Of a stretch of 64,000 bases of DNA, positions 17,364 through 25,838 are shown one piece after another. The notes below the pieces were generated by a model, which saw only the letters and a list, made by a program, of their open reading frames with translations, ran no database searches and was not told where the DNA came from. How positions within the stretch are numbered: position 1 is the stretch's first letter; each line of letters begins with the position of its first letter. This DNA comes from Enterobacteriaceae bacterium RIT691. Its GTDB lineage: Bacteria > Pseudomonadota > Gammaproteobacteria > Enterobacterales > Enterobacteriaceae. The stretch is taken from positions 301,281 through 365,280 of the forward strand of contig WJYM01000004.1 of assembly GCA_009668205.1 (NCBI GenBank). Reading direction: 5' to 3'. Position numbers and translations under genes: made by a program.

Positions 17364-18677
17364 TCAGAATTCGTTAAACTGCGGCAGCCACTGACGGTTC
17401 AGGGTCAGCACTTCTTCCAACAGCGCCTGTGCATCGGTCACGTTGCCCACTAAGGGATTAGTGACCAGCGCCAGCAGCGCACTTTCACGGCAGCCATGGA
17501 CCGCCGCTTCAATCGTGAGGTGTTCAAAGGCTTTCACCTGCTGCGTCAGGCCGTTCATCGCGGGCGGCAGCGGGCCAAAGGCCAGAGGGCGAGCGCCCTG
17601 TGCGTCGATAATGCTGTTTGTTTCCACCACCGCGTCATCATCCAGCCCGTGGATAGCGCCGTTGTTACGGGTGTTCACCACCATCTCTTTGCCAAGGTTG
17701 TTGTGAATGGCGTTGATCAGTTCCACCGCCACTTCGGAGTAGTACGCCCCGCCGCGGAAGCTCAGCTGCTCTGGCTTTTCATCCAGCTGCGGGTCGGCAT
17801 ACAGCGCGAACAGCTCCTGTTCCACTTTCATCACCTGCTCAGCGCGGGTGCCTTTGCTTTTCGCTGCTTCAATTTCATCGGCCAGCATCGCCGGGGTCAG
17901 CCAGAAATAGCGGTGATACGGACACGGGATCGCCTTTAGCGCGCGCAGGAAATCGGCGGGCCACGGCAGCTCTTTGATGTTGTTCATCGACAGGGCCGTG
18001 CCGTCGCACAGCATGTCGATAACCTCGGCGGTCCGGTCCTTGTGGTCCTGCATCACCTTGTGGATCCACACCATGTGGTTCAGCCCGGCGAAACGCAGGT
18101 TCAGCGTGGCTTCATCGGCGTTGAGCATTTTGCCGATCATGTGCTGCATGTTAATCGGCACATTGCACAGGCCGATGATCTTCGCTTTGCTGTAACGGCT
18201 GACCGCTTCGGTGACAATCCCCGCCGGATTGGTGAAGTTCAGAATGAAGGCATCAGGCGCCAGCGCTTCCACTTTGCGCGCCACCTCGAGGATCACCGGA
18301 ATGGTGCGCAACGCTTTGGCAAAGCCGCCAACGCCCGTGGTTTCCTGGCCAAGCAGGTTATATTTCAGCCCCAGGCGTTCGTCCTGCGCCCGCGCCGCCA
18401 GTTGTCCGACGCGCAATTGCGTCAGCACAAAGTTCGCGCCTCGAATCGCATCGTCGAGCGTGAAATGTACGCTGACCTTCACGTGCTCCAGCCCTTTGTG
18501 CTTGAGCATGCGCTGGGTCAGCGCGGCAATGATGTTCACTTTCTCACGCCCGGATTCCACGTCCACCAGCGCCAGCTCCGTCACCGGCAGCTGCTCATAA
18601 CGCAGGATGATGCCTTCAATCAATTCCGGGGTGTAACTGCTGCCACCGCCGATCACGGCTATTTTTAACGCTGACAT
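17364..18677 (-). CDS. 6-phospho-beta-glucosidase (GH4, CelF/ChbF-like)
   Basis: The 437-residue enzyme belongs to the NAD- and Mn-dependent GH4 family. The N-terminus has the dinucleotide motif GGGSSYTPELIEG (about residues 10-22). Metal ligands are visible as Cys171 in GLCNVPIN and His201 in GLNHMVW; NFTNPAGIVTEA (about 147-158) is the substrate loop. It hydrolyses the phosphorylated beta-glucoside produced by the neighbouring PTS by an oxidation-elimination route, giving glucose 6-phosphate. It lies between the IIB and IIC genes in one operon. Confidence 0.9.
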   Translation of the reverse strand: MSALKIAVIGGGSSYTPELIEGIILRYEQLPVTELALVDVESGREKVNIIAALTQRMLKHKGLEHVKVSVHFTLDDAIRGANFVLTQLRVGQLAARAQDERLGLKYNLLGQETTGVGGFAKALRTIPVILEVARKVEALAPDAFILNFTNPAGIVTEAVSRYSKAKIIGLCNVPINMQHMIGKMLNADEATLNLRFAGLNHMVWIHKVMQDHKDRTAEVIDMLCDGTALSMNNIKELPWPADFLRALKAIPCPYHRYFWLTPAMLADEIEAAKSKGTRAEQVMKVEQELFALYADPQLDEKPEQLSFRGGAYYSEVAVELINAIHNNLGKEMVVNTRNNGAIHGLDDDAVVETNSIIDAQGARPLAFGPLPPAMNGLTQQVKAFEHLTIEAAVHGCRESALLALVTNPLVGNVTDAQALLEEVLTLNRQWLPQFNEF

Positions 18678-18762
18678 GATGACCTCATTTTTGGCACAAA
18701 GACGCCCTCACGTGGGACTTTGTGCCCACGCGGCAGAGTCAGTTATCAATGAAAAGAAAAAA

Positions 18763-19071
18763 TCAGTGGGCGAGCAGCGCCAGCGCTTTATCGAGCACGG
18801 CCGCGCCACGCATCATGCCGTAATCCGCCATATCGATGACGGCAACAGATTTACCCTGAGGAGCGGCGAGCGCCGTCAGACGAGCGGCTTCATACTTAAC
18901 CTGCGGGCCCAACAGCACCACGTCGGCCCCTGGCAGCTCACGTTCAAAATCGGCGACGGGCACAGCGTAAATATCCAGATCCAGCGCACGCTGTTGAGCT
19001 TCAGCTTTCATCTTGTTCACCAGCATGCTGGTTGACATACCCGCCGCACAACACAAAACGATTCGTTGCAT
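18763..19071 (-). CDS. PTS enzyme IIB, lactose/cellobiose family
   Basis: The 102-residue cytoplasmic protein starts MQRIVLCCAAGMSTSMLVNK; by alignment with ChbB (FCSAGMSTS) the phospho-cysteine is Cys8. VLLGPQVKYE (about residues 50-59) is the usual second motif. It passes phosphate from a IIA protein to the sugar carried by the IIC. The ATG at 19071 is chosen because it gives the normal short N-terminus and follows GGAGAGG; an upstream start at 19101 would add ten unusual residues. It is the first gene of the operon and is divergent from the RpiR regulator. Confidence 0.9.
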   Translation of the reverse strand: MQRIVLCCAAGMSTSMLVNKMKAEAQQRALDLDIYAVPVADFERELPGADVVLLGPQVKYEAARLTALAAPQGKSVAVIDMADYGMMRGAAVLDKALALLAH

Positions 19072-19150
19072 AACACCTCTCCTCTCATTCGCACAGCCCA
19101 TTAGCCGAGTGCGACTATATTGTTAAGATTATGTGATGGTGCAGGCTATA

Positions 19151-19294
19151 TGAAATTTATTTTCATGCATGTGATCTGTGTTGAATTTTCAATCACAGGC
19201 TGTGCATTCGTGAGGGGGTAATCGGGCGAAAATGTAGGCTTCATCACGAAGTAGTGGTATAAAAAGGGGAAACCCTAAGTGAAAAATATTTTCA
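19151..19294. promoter_or_regulatory. Paired near-palindromes between the PTS operon and the rpiR-type gene
   Basis: TGAAATTTATTTTCA (19151-19165) and TGAAAAATATTTTCA (19280-19294) differ at only two central positions and share inverted TGAAA/TTTCA arms. A shorter TTGAATTTTCAA lies between them. The sites flank the divergent gap, one near each gene, and are good candidates for the RpiR-type regulator encoded at 19326. Confidence 0.6.
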
Positions 19295-19325
19295 AACCGT
19301 GGCATCGAGCAAAGGACATCACCAG

Positions 19326-20069
19326 ATGGATATCGTGGGACAACTGCAGGAAGGGATGAGCCGCTTCAGCGCTCAGGAATCCCGGGTAGCCGCCTTTATT
19401 CTGGAAAACATGAGCTTCACCGCCAGCGCCTCGATTGACGAGCTGGCAGCCAAGGCGGGCGTCAGCCCGGCGACCATAACCCGCTTTGCGCGCTCTGTGG
19501 GCTGCGATGATATCCGCGATTTACGTAAGCAACTGGCCCAGGCCAGCGAGCGCCGCTCTACATGGCTGCAGGATCGCAGCGCGGCGCTCCCTTCAACCTG
19601 GCGCGACCGGTTTGATGTGATTACGCTGACCCTGACGCACCAACTGCAGCACACCAATGAAAGTGCCATTGAAAAGCTGAAAAGCCGCTTGCTCAACGCC
19701 CGCGCGGTGCATTGCTTTGCGCTGGGTGAACAGGATCTTCCGCTGGCGACGCTGCTGCAGCATCAGCTGTTGCCGTTAGGCATCGTTATCAACCTTTGCC
19801 AGGATGGCAATCTGATGCGCATGGTTGCCAGCACCCTGAGCGACGATCATGTGCTGTTGGTCCTGGCGACAGGCCATGCAGATAACCTTCTGCAAAGCGC
19901 GACGCTGCAGGCCAGAATGCAGGGTGCCACTATCTTTGCGCTCACCCCGGAAGGCCATACGCTGGGGAACATGGCTGCAGAAGTTCTCCCCCTTTCATCG
20001 TCGCCACAGGCCGCACGCTATGCGCTGCTGCTGCTTGTCGATCTGCTTAACGATACGCTCATTGCGTGA
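19326..20069 (+). CDS. MurR/RpiR-family transcriptional regulator
   Basis: The 247-residue protein has an N-terminal RpiR helix-turn-helix (ASIDELAAKAGVSPATITRF, about residues 35-54) and a C-terminal SIS domain (about 110-240) that should bind a phospho-sugar. It is divergent from the IIB-GH4-IIC operon, so it very probably controls it in response to the phosphorylated beta-glucoside. The ATG at 19326 follows AAAGGAC; an in-frame GTG at 19299 is less likely. The SIS domain is divergent (no clear GSG motif), so ligand identity is open. Confidence 0.82.
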   Translation: MDIVGQLQEGMSRFSAQESRVAAFILENMSFTASASIDELAAKAGVSPATITRFARSVGCDDIRDLRKQLAQASERRSTWLQDRSAALPSTWRDRFDVITLTLTHQLQHTNESAIEKLKSRLLNARAVHCFALGEQDLPLATLLQHQLLPLGIVINLCQDGNLMRMVASTLSDDHVLLVLATGHADNLLQSATLQARMQGATIFALTPEGHTLGNMAAEVLPLSSSPQAARYALLLLVDLLNDTLIA

Positions 20070-20440
20070 TCATTTTCGTCACATTGCTCACGCGGTGAAC
20101 GGCTGATTTTGTTGGTTTTTTGCACAGCTCACACTGTCAGAAATTTCGTTTTGGCTCGCATCGCCCGCCCTCTGTGCTATCCAATTTTTACTTTGTCCTG
20201 CATCAAAAAAATCGCAAACATGTTTGATGCAAATCACTATATATAGACCTTAGAATGCACCCCGGCCCTACATATTGTATTAATCGTCTATTCTCTCACC
20301 ATAAGCCGCGCAACGTTGGCGGTGAGTTTTGTGGATAAAAGGGCCGGAACCGAAGGAAGTGACTGGCACACAAGCGCAATCCTCCCGACGGTTAGCATTC
20401 CCCCTCTGTGGATAACCTGTTCTTATAATATGGAGTGATC
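20070..20440 (+). promoter_or_regulatory. nrdD upstream region with FNR-, NrdR- and DnaA-type sites
   Basis: This gene-free stretch holds several sites. TTGATGCAAATCAC (20224-20237) fits the FNR consensus TTGAT-N4-ATCAA with one mismatch. TCACTATATATAGACC (20234-20249) fits 13 of 16 positions of the NrdR box and overlaps the FNR site. Two exact copies of TGTGGATAA, the reverse complement of the DnaA box TTATCCACA, lie at 20330-20338 and 20407-20415. TTATAATATGGAG at 20423-20435 precedes the start. FNR activation and NrdR repression are expected for a class III reductase. Confidence 0.65.
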
Positions 20441-22579
20441 ATGACACCGCATGTGATGAAACGAGACGGCTGTAAAGCGCCTTTCAAGTCAGCTCGCATT
20501 CAGGAAGCTATTCTGCGTGCAGCCAAAGCAGCGGGAGTCGATGACGCAGACTATTGCGCCACCGTCGCAGACGTCGTCAGCCAGCAGATGCAGGGCCGCG
20601 ACCAGGTTGATATCAACGAGATCCAGACGGCGGTTGAAAACCAGCTGATGTCCGGGCCGTACAAGCAATTGGCGCGTGCCTATATTGAGTACCGCCACGA
20701 TCGCGACGTCCAGCGTGAAAAACGGGGTCGCCTGAACCAGGACATTCGTGGTCTGGTTGAGCAAACCAACTCTTCTCTGCTCAACGAGAACGCCAACAAA
20801 GACAGTAAAGTGATCCCGACCCAGCGCGATCTGCTGGCCGGTATCGTTGCCAAACACTACGCCCGCCAGCATCTGCTGCCGTACGACGTGGTACAGGCGC
20901 ACGAACGTGGTGAGATCCACTACCACGATCTCGACTATTCGCCCTTCTTCCCGATGTTCAACTGCATGCTTATCGATCTGAAAGGCATGCTGACTAAAGG
21001 CTTTAAGATGGGTAACGCGGAAATTGAGCCGCCAAAATCCATCTCGACCGCGACCGCCGTGACCGCACAGATCATCGCGCAGGTGGCAAGCCACATCTAC
21101 GGCGGTACCACCATCAACCGCATTGATGAAGTGCTGGCACCGTTTGTGACGGCAAGCTTTGAAAAGCATCGTAAGACCGCAGAAGAGTGGCAGATCCCGG
21201 ATGCCGAAGGCTACGCGCACTCCCGTACCGAGAAAGAGTGCTACGACGCATTCCAGTCTCTGGAATATGAAGTGAATACGCTGCACACCGCAAACGGCCA
21301 GACCCCCTTCGTCACTTTCGGCTTTGGTCTTGGCACCAGCTGGCAGTCACGCATGATCCAGCAGGCTATCCTGAGCAACCGCATCGCGGGTCTGGGGAAA
21401 AACCGTAAAACCGCCGTGTTCCCGAAACTGGTCTTTGCTATCCGCGATGGACTCAACCACAAGCCAGGCGATCAAAACTACGACATCAAACAGCTGGCGC
21501 TGGAGTGTGCGAGCAAACGCATGTACCCGGATATTCTTAACTACGATCAAGTGGTTAAAGTAACTGGCTCGTTCAAAACGCCGATGGGCTGTCGCAGCTT
21601 CCTCGGCGTATGGGAAAACGAGAACGGCGAAGAGGTCCACGAAGGCCGAAACAATATTGGCGTGATTAGCCTGAACCTGCCGCGCATTGCGCTGGAAGCG
21701 AAAGGTGACGAAGCGGCGTTCTGGTCGCTGCTGGATGAACGTCTGACGCTCGCCCGTAAAGCGCTGATGACACGTATTGCCCGCCTCGAAGGCGTGAAGG
21801 CCCGCGTGGCACCGATTCTGTATATGGAAGGGGCCTGTGGCGTGCGTCTGAACGCGGATGATGACGTTTCCGGGATCTTTAAAAACGGTCGTGCGTCGAT
21901 TTCCCTGGGCTACATTGGCATTCACGAAACCATCAATGCGCTGTTTGGCGATTCGCACATGTACGATAGCGAAGCCCTGCGCGCCAAAGGGGTCGCCATT
22001 GTTCAGCGCCTGCGCGATGCGGTTGATCTGTGGAAAGAGGAAACCGGCTACGGCTTCAGCCTTTACAGCACGCCAAGCGAAAACCTGTGCGATCGTTTCT
22101 GCCGCCTGGATACCGCTGAATTTGGTCTGGTCGATGGCGTAACGGATAAAGGCTATTACACCAACAGTTTCCACCTCGACGTGGAAAAGAAGGTGGATCC
22201 TTACGATAAGATTGACTTCGAGGCCGCCTATCCGCCTATCGCCAATGGCGGTTTCATTTGCTACGGCGAGTACCCGAACATTCAGCACAACCTGAAAGCA
22301 CTTGAAGATGTGTGGGACTACAGCTATCAGCACGTGCCGTACTACGGCACCAACACGCCGATTGATGAGTGCTACGAGTGTGGCTTTACCGGCGAGTTCG
22401 AGTGCACCAGCAAAGGGTTCACCTGTCCGAAATGCGGCAACCACGACGCGTCCCGCGTGTCGGTGACCCGTCGCGTTTGCGGTTACTTAGGCAGCCCGGA
22501 TGCGCGTCCGTTCAACGCCGGTAAGCAGGAAGAAGTGAAGCGCCGCGTGAAGCATTTGGGGAATGGGCAGATCGGCTAG
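20441..22579 (+). CDS. nrdD: Anaerobic (class III) ribonucleoside-triphosphate reductase
   Basis: The 712-residue enzyme reduces ribonucleoside triphosphates to deoxy forms without oxygen, with formate as reductant. An N-terminal ATP-cone (about residues 1-95) senses dNTPs. The zinc site CYEC...CPKC is at about 642-666, and the radical Gly681 lies in RVCGYLG near the C-terminus, exactly as in E. coli NrdD. The ATG at 20441 gives the E. coli length and start (MTPHVMKRDGCKAPFKS). Its activase NrdG is encoded downstream, but a boxC-like repeat and an ERIC element separate the two genes by 207 bases. Confidence 0.97.
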   Translation: MTPHVMKRDGCKAPFKSARIQEAILRAAKAAGVDDADYCATVADVVSQQMQGRDQVDINEIQTAVENQLMSGPYKQLARAYIEYRHDRDVQREKRGRLNQDIRGLVEQTNSSLLNENANKDSKVIPTQRDLLAGIVAKHYARQHLLPYDVVQAHERGEIHYHDLDYSPFFPMFNCMLIDLKGMLTKGFKMGNAEIEPPKSISTATAVTAQIIAQVASHIYGGTTINRIDEVLAPFVTASFEKHRKTAEEWQIPDAEGYAHSRTEKECYDAFQSLEYEVNTLHTANGQTPFVTFGFGLGTSWQSRMIQQAILSNRIAGLGKNRKTAVFPKLVFAIRDGLNHKPGDQNYDIKQLALECASKRMYPDILNYDQVVKVTGSFKTPMGCRSFLGVWENENGEEVHEGRNNIGVISLNLPRIALEAKGDEAAFWSLLDERLTLARKALMTRIARLEGVKARVAPILYMEGACGVRLNADDDVSGIFKNGRASISLGYIGIHETINALFGDSHMYDSEALRAKGVAIVQRLRDAVDLWKEETGYGFSLYSTPSENLCDRFCRLDTAEFGLVDGVTDKGYYTNSFHLDVEKKVDPYDKIDFEAAYPPIANGGFICYGEYPNIQHNLKALEDVWDYSYQHVPYYGTNTPIDECYECGFTGEFECTSKGFTCPKCGNHDASRVSVTRRVCGYLGSPDARPFNAGKQEEVKRRVKHLGNGQIG

Positions 22580-22597
22580 TCCTCTGGGCGATGTTCC

Positions 22598-22648
22598 CCC
22601 TCACCCCTGCCCTCTCCCTCAGGGAGAGGGAGAAAATCAGTCCCTCTC
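22598..22648. repeat. boxC-like repeat between nrdD and nrdG
   Basis: CCCCTCACCCCTGCCCTCTC is followed by CCCTCAGGGAGAGGGAG. It is a half-length copy directly joined to an ERIC element. Confidence 0.65.
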
Positions 22649-22665
22649 TATATCCCCATTTTTCT

Positions 22666-22786
22666 GCAAAGCAATTGGCGTCAGAGCAAGGCGGCAAGGG
22701 AGGGAATCCCAGGGAGCTGACTTAAGTCAGTGACCTGGGTGAGTGAGTGCAGCCAACGCCGCTATGGCGTCAATTGAGAAGCAGAA
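22666..22786. repeat. ERIC element between nrdD and nrdG
   Basis: The sequence contains GGCGGCAAGG, a central AGCTGACTTAAGTCAGTGAC and GGGTGAGTGAGTGCAGCCAA, the core features of the 127-base ERIC/IRU repeat. It ends directly at the nrdG start codon (22787), so the last bases supply its leader, including GAGAAGCAGAA. Confidence 0.85.
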
Positions 22787-23251
22787 ATGAATTATCACCA
22801 GTACTACCCCGTCGACATCGTCAACGGACCGGGAACAAGATGTACCCTGTTTGTTTCAGGGTGCGTCCATGAATGCCCGGGCTGCTACAACAAAAGTACC
22901 TGGCGGCTCAACTCCGGCATGCCGTTCACCCCGCAAATGGAAGATCGCATCATCAGCGACCTGAACGACACTCGCATCAAGCGTCAGGGGCTGTCGCTGT
23001 CGGGTGGCGATCCGCTGCATCCACAAAATGTGCCGCACATTTTACGCCTGATAAAGCGCATTCTCGCGGAGTGCCCGGGGAAAGATATCTGGGTTTGGAC
23101 GGGCTATAAACTGGATGAGCTCAACGCCGAACAGCAGGAAGTGGTCGGGTTGATTAACGTGTTGGTCGACGGTAAATTCGTGCAGGATTTAAAAGACCCG
23201 GCGCTTATCTGGCGCGGCAGCAGCAACCAGGTGGTTCATCACCTGCGCTGA
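22787..23251 (+). CDS. nrdG: Anaerobic ribonucleotide reductase activating protein
   Basis: The 154-residue radical-SAM enzyme generates the glycyl radical on NrdD. The iron-sulfur cluster ligands are Cys26, Cys30 and Cys33 in SGCVHECPGC; SLSGGDPL (about residues 70-77) is the SAM-binding GGE-like motif. Length equals E. coli NrdG. It is read in the same direction as nrdD, but translation starts directly after an ERIC element, which could alter the expression ratio of the two proteins. An intrinsic terminator follows. Confidence 0.96.
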   Translation: MNYHQYYPVDIVNGPGTRCTLFVSGCVHECPGCYNKSTWRLNSGMPFTPQMEDRIISDLNDTRIKRQGLSLSGGDPLHPQNVPHILRLIKRILAECPGKDIWVWTGYKLDELNAEQQEVVGLINVLVDGKFVQDLKDPALIWRGSSNQVVHHLR

Positions 23252-23283
23252 TCGTTCAGAACGGTTTTCTCTGCATAAAAATA

Positions 23284-23308
23284 AAAAAACGCCGTTTGGC
23301 GTTTTTTT
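23284..23308 (+). terminator. Intrinsic terminator after nrdG
   Basis: AAAAAAACGCC, loop GTTT, GGCGTTTTTTT. The symmetrical A- and T-runs would allow termination from both sides. Confidence 0.9.
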
Positions 23309-23397
23309 ATTTATAAACAACAATCAGGACACTCTGATATTTTCAGATGACAGCGCGACTGCTTCACCTGAATATAGGATATGTCTGTTGAAGTTTC

Positions 23398-23595
23398 TTA
23401 TTTACGATATTGCATCGGGGCGTAGCCCGACTGAATAAACGTAAAGACATTATCAAACGGCACCATGGCCGATTTACAGAAAATGCATTTTGCGCCATGT
23501 GGATTGCTTTCCGTCACATCAAAGGCTGAGGTGCGGTACTGCGAGCCATGACAGCATGGGCAACGAAAATGGATAGAATCAGTCGTATTTTTCAT
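23398..23595 (-). CDS. Small zinc-ribbon protein, YmcF/YnfQ-like
   Basis: The 65-residue product begins MKNTTDSIHFRCPCCHGSQY and contains two CxxC pairs, CPCC (about residues 12-15) and CIFC (about 37-40), spaced as in a zinc ribbon. GGTT lies 6 bases before the ATG at 23595. It resembles, from memory, the small cold-shock-associated E. coli proteins YmcF and YnfQ, whose function is unknown. It stands alone between nrdG and the BglG-type regulator; no cspA-type gene is adjacent. Confidence 0.72.
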   Translation of the reverse strand: MKNTTDSIHFRCPCCHGSQYRTSAFDVTESNPHGAKCIFCKSAMVPFDNVFTFIQSGYAPMQYRK

Positions 23596-23667
23596 ATCAA
23601 TAACCTTTATAATTTTTTTTGGGTAATGGCCTGAAACAAAATTTGACGAGGTACAAAAGGAAATGCA

Positions 23668-23832
23668 TCAGAAGATATCGAAGGAGACAGCAGATGATGG
23701 GGATTGCTTTAAGGGTAACTTCAGTAAATTTTTACGTTCAAACCGTAATCTCATTAACTCATGAATATCGTCATCCGGCAAGCCCTGTTGAAAAAATATT
23801 TGTAAATAAGCGTATTTTCTTTTGTCACCCAT
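23668..23832 (-). CDS. Possible small unknown protein
   Basis: An open frame of 54 residues begins MGDKRKYAYLQIFFQQGLPD and ends SFDIF. The ribosome site is weak and I recognise no family. The stretch QQGLPDDDIHELMRLRFERK looks like a plausible amphipathic helix. It is upstream of and parallel to the zinc-ribbon gene, so the two may form a small transcript. It could equally be chance. Confidence 0.3.
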   Translation of the reverse strand: MGDKRKYAYLQIFFQQGLPDDDIHELMRLRFERKNLLKLPLKQSPSSAVSFDIF

Positions 23833-23879
23833 AACGGGCAGCAAACAGACCTGCTGTTTACTGCCTGATTTGGAAGGTT

Positions 23880-25790
23880 TTAAAAACGACTGACGCACTC
23901 CATCGCCACCGTTTTAAATTCGTTGAAGTTCTTACATTCGCACAGCCTTGCCATCGCCCTTTCGCGCAGGAAGGTCACAAAAATATCGTAGATGGCCATC
24001 GCCTCTTCGTACTCACTCTTGCTTATCGCCAACAGGAAAATCACGTGGGCCGTTTCGTCACCCCAGGTAATCCCCTGCGGCGCAAGGACGGTATACACCA
24101 CCGTCTTCTTCGCCAGCAACCCAAGGGAGTGTGGCAGCGCGATACCGTCGCCCAGCATCGTGCTGACGATCGCTTCACGCTCAACCACCGATTCCACAAA
24201 CTCGTTATCGACAAAACCTTCAGACTGCAGCTGCTCGCACAACTCACTGAACAGCGTCTGCTGATCGACAGGCTCGTTGATGATGCGGAAATGGCGGGCG
24301 TCGAAGTATTTCTCCAGCATCCACGGCCGGGTTCTGTCCACCAGCACCAGCTTGCCAATTTGTTCCAGCTGGAACTCGGTCGGGAACGGTGACATCACCA
24401 CCACCGGCTTATCTTTTTCGGCGATTCTTGCCGTTGAAACGACAAAATCCTCGCTGATGCTTTCCTGCTGCTCGTACTCGCGCAGCGTAATCGTGGCGGT
24501 CATTTCCAGCTGTGGATATTTGCGTTGCAGCACGGCTTCAATCATGCGCACCATCGCGTTTCCGGCATCGCACACCAGCAGCACGCGCGGCTGGCGCTGA
24601 TAGCCAATGTTGTAATGCCGCTCAAGGCCCACGCCGATGTGCAGCACCAGGAAACCTATCTCATTTTCGCTGATGCTCCACGGGGTGTATTTGCTCCAAC
24701 CGGAGACCGCCGCCAGCGTCATGTCCCACGCCATCGGGTAGTGCTGTTTGATGTTATCCAGCAGCGGGTTGGGCAGCATTATCTGGTAGCGCACGCGGGT
24801 GATCATGGTTCTGATATGCGTCAACAAATCTGCGTGCAGCTGCTCATCGCTGAGCAGGTTGTAATTGTAGTGGCTGTTGATGTACTGCAGGATGTAATTG
24901 ACCAGCGCTTCATCATCGTCCGCATTGATATGGCTTGGCACCATCTCCTGCACCTGCCGGGCAGCAATGTGCACCCGCAGCCAATTTTCCTCCGACGAGG
25001 CCAGCGGTTTTCCGGCCAGCTGCTGGATCCTGACCGCCAAATCGCGAGCCGCATGGCGCACGTTGTCTTCAACATCGTCGGCGGTAAATTCTGAGAGCGG
25101 ATACCCTTCGCTGATACGACGCACGGCAACGGCACAGTATAGGCGCACGAACAGCTCGCCTTCATCCGTCAGACGAATATGCCAGCGGTTGAAAACCTCC
25201 TGCAGCAAGGTGGCAATCTGCGCGGGTACCCCGGCATTGAGTGCTTCTTCCATGACCAGAGGATTGTTGCTGTCCTGCTGTGCCAGCTGCCAAAGCAGAT
25301 CGGTCAGGCAGGCGCGGATCGCCATCTCGCTACCAAACAGCTTTACGCCATGGCGAGGACGGGTTTCGAGCGTCAGCTGATAACGCGCCAGCCATTCACG
25401 CACTTCGGCCATATCGCCCTGCAGCGTGGCCCGGCTGACAAACCATTCGTCAGCCAAATCTTCAAGCTTAAGAGAGAACGCAGACGTGAGGAAACGCACC
25501 ATCAGATAATGAACGCGTTCGCTGCCGGTTCGCGGAATACGCAGCGCCCGCGGTCGGGAGTCTTGCAACGTCTGAAAACGTTCCTGATTGTCTATTTTGA
25601 GCTGATACCCGTTGCCCCGGCTCAACACAAACTGCGCGCCATGATCGGCCAGCAGCGCATTCAGCGCGGTGATATCGGCCCGAACGGTACGCGTGGAAAC
25701 GGACAATCTCTGCGCCAGTTCATCCTGCGGCAGGATTTCGTTTTGCAACAGGTCAAACAGTTGCGCTAAGCGTTGGTTCGGGAATCGCAC
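23880..25790 (-). CDS. BglG/LicR-type PRD regulator with PTS IIB and IIA domains
   Basis: The 636-residue protein has two N-terminal helix-turn-helix segments (about residues 18-45 and 106-130), two PTS-regulation domains (about 165-290 and 295-395), a IIB-like domain with Cys407 in LLVCDAGNAM, and a C-terminal fructose/mannitol-type IIA domain with His554 in IALPHS. Of the four PRD histidines, three are seen (His274, His325, His384); the first appears to be Tyr218. It is probably a phosphorylation-controlled DNA-binding activator rather than an RNA antiterminator. Position at the end of the DUF4310-type cluster suggests that it controls that operon. Confidence 0.88.
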   Translation of the reverse strand: MRFPNQRLAQLFDLLQNEILPQDELAQRLSVSTRTVRADITALNALLADHGAQFVLSRGNGYQLKIDNQERFQTLQDSRPRALRIPRTGSERVHYLMVRFLTSAFSLKLEDLADEWFVSRATLQGDMAEVREWLARYQLTLETRPRHGVKLFGSEMAIRACLTDLLWQLAQQDSNNPLVMEEALNAGVPAQIATLLQEVFNRWHIRLTDEGELFVRLYCAVAVRRISEGYPLSEFTADDVEDNVRHAARDLAVRIQQLAGKPLASSEENWLRVHIAARQVQEMVPSHINADDDEALVNYILQYINSHYNYNLLSDEQLHADLLTHIRTMITRVRYQIMLPNPLLDNIKQHYPMAWDMTLAAVSGWSKYTPWSISENEIGFLVLHIGVGLERHYNIGYQRQPRVLLVCDAGNAMVRMIEAVLQRKYPQLEMTATITLREYEQQESISEDFVVSTARIAEKDKPVVVMSPFPTEFQLEQIGKLVLVDRTRPWMLEKYFDARHFRIINEPVDQQTLFSELCEQLQSEGFVDNEFVESVVEREAIVSTMLGDGIALPHSLGLLAKKTVVYTVLAPQGITWGDETAHVIFLLAISKSEYEEAMAIYDIFVTFLRERAMARLCECKNFNEFKTVAMECVSRF

Positions 25791-25838
25791 TCGGGGTCCT
25801 CTTAGTCAAATCGGGCGCAAAGCGCCCGGAGATACAGC

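Noticed and set aside
20267..20283. Second NrdR box upstream of nrdD
   Set aside because: CTACATATTGTATTA has the right AT-rich look, but when aligned to the NrdR consensus it fails at too many positions to be called.
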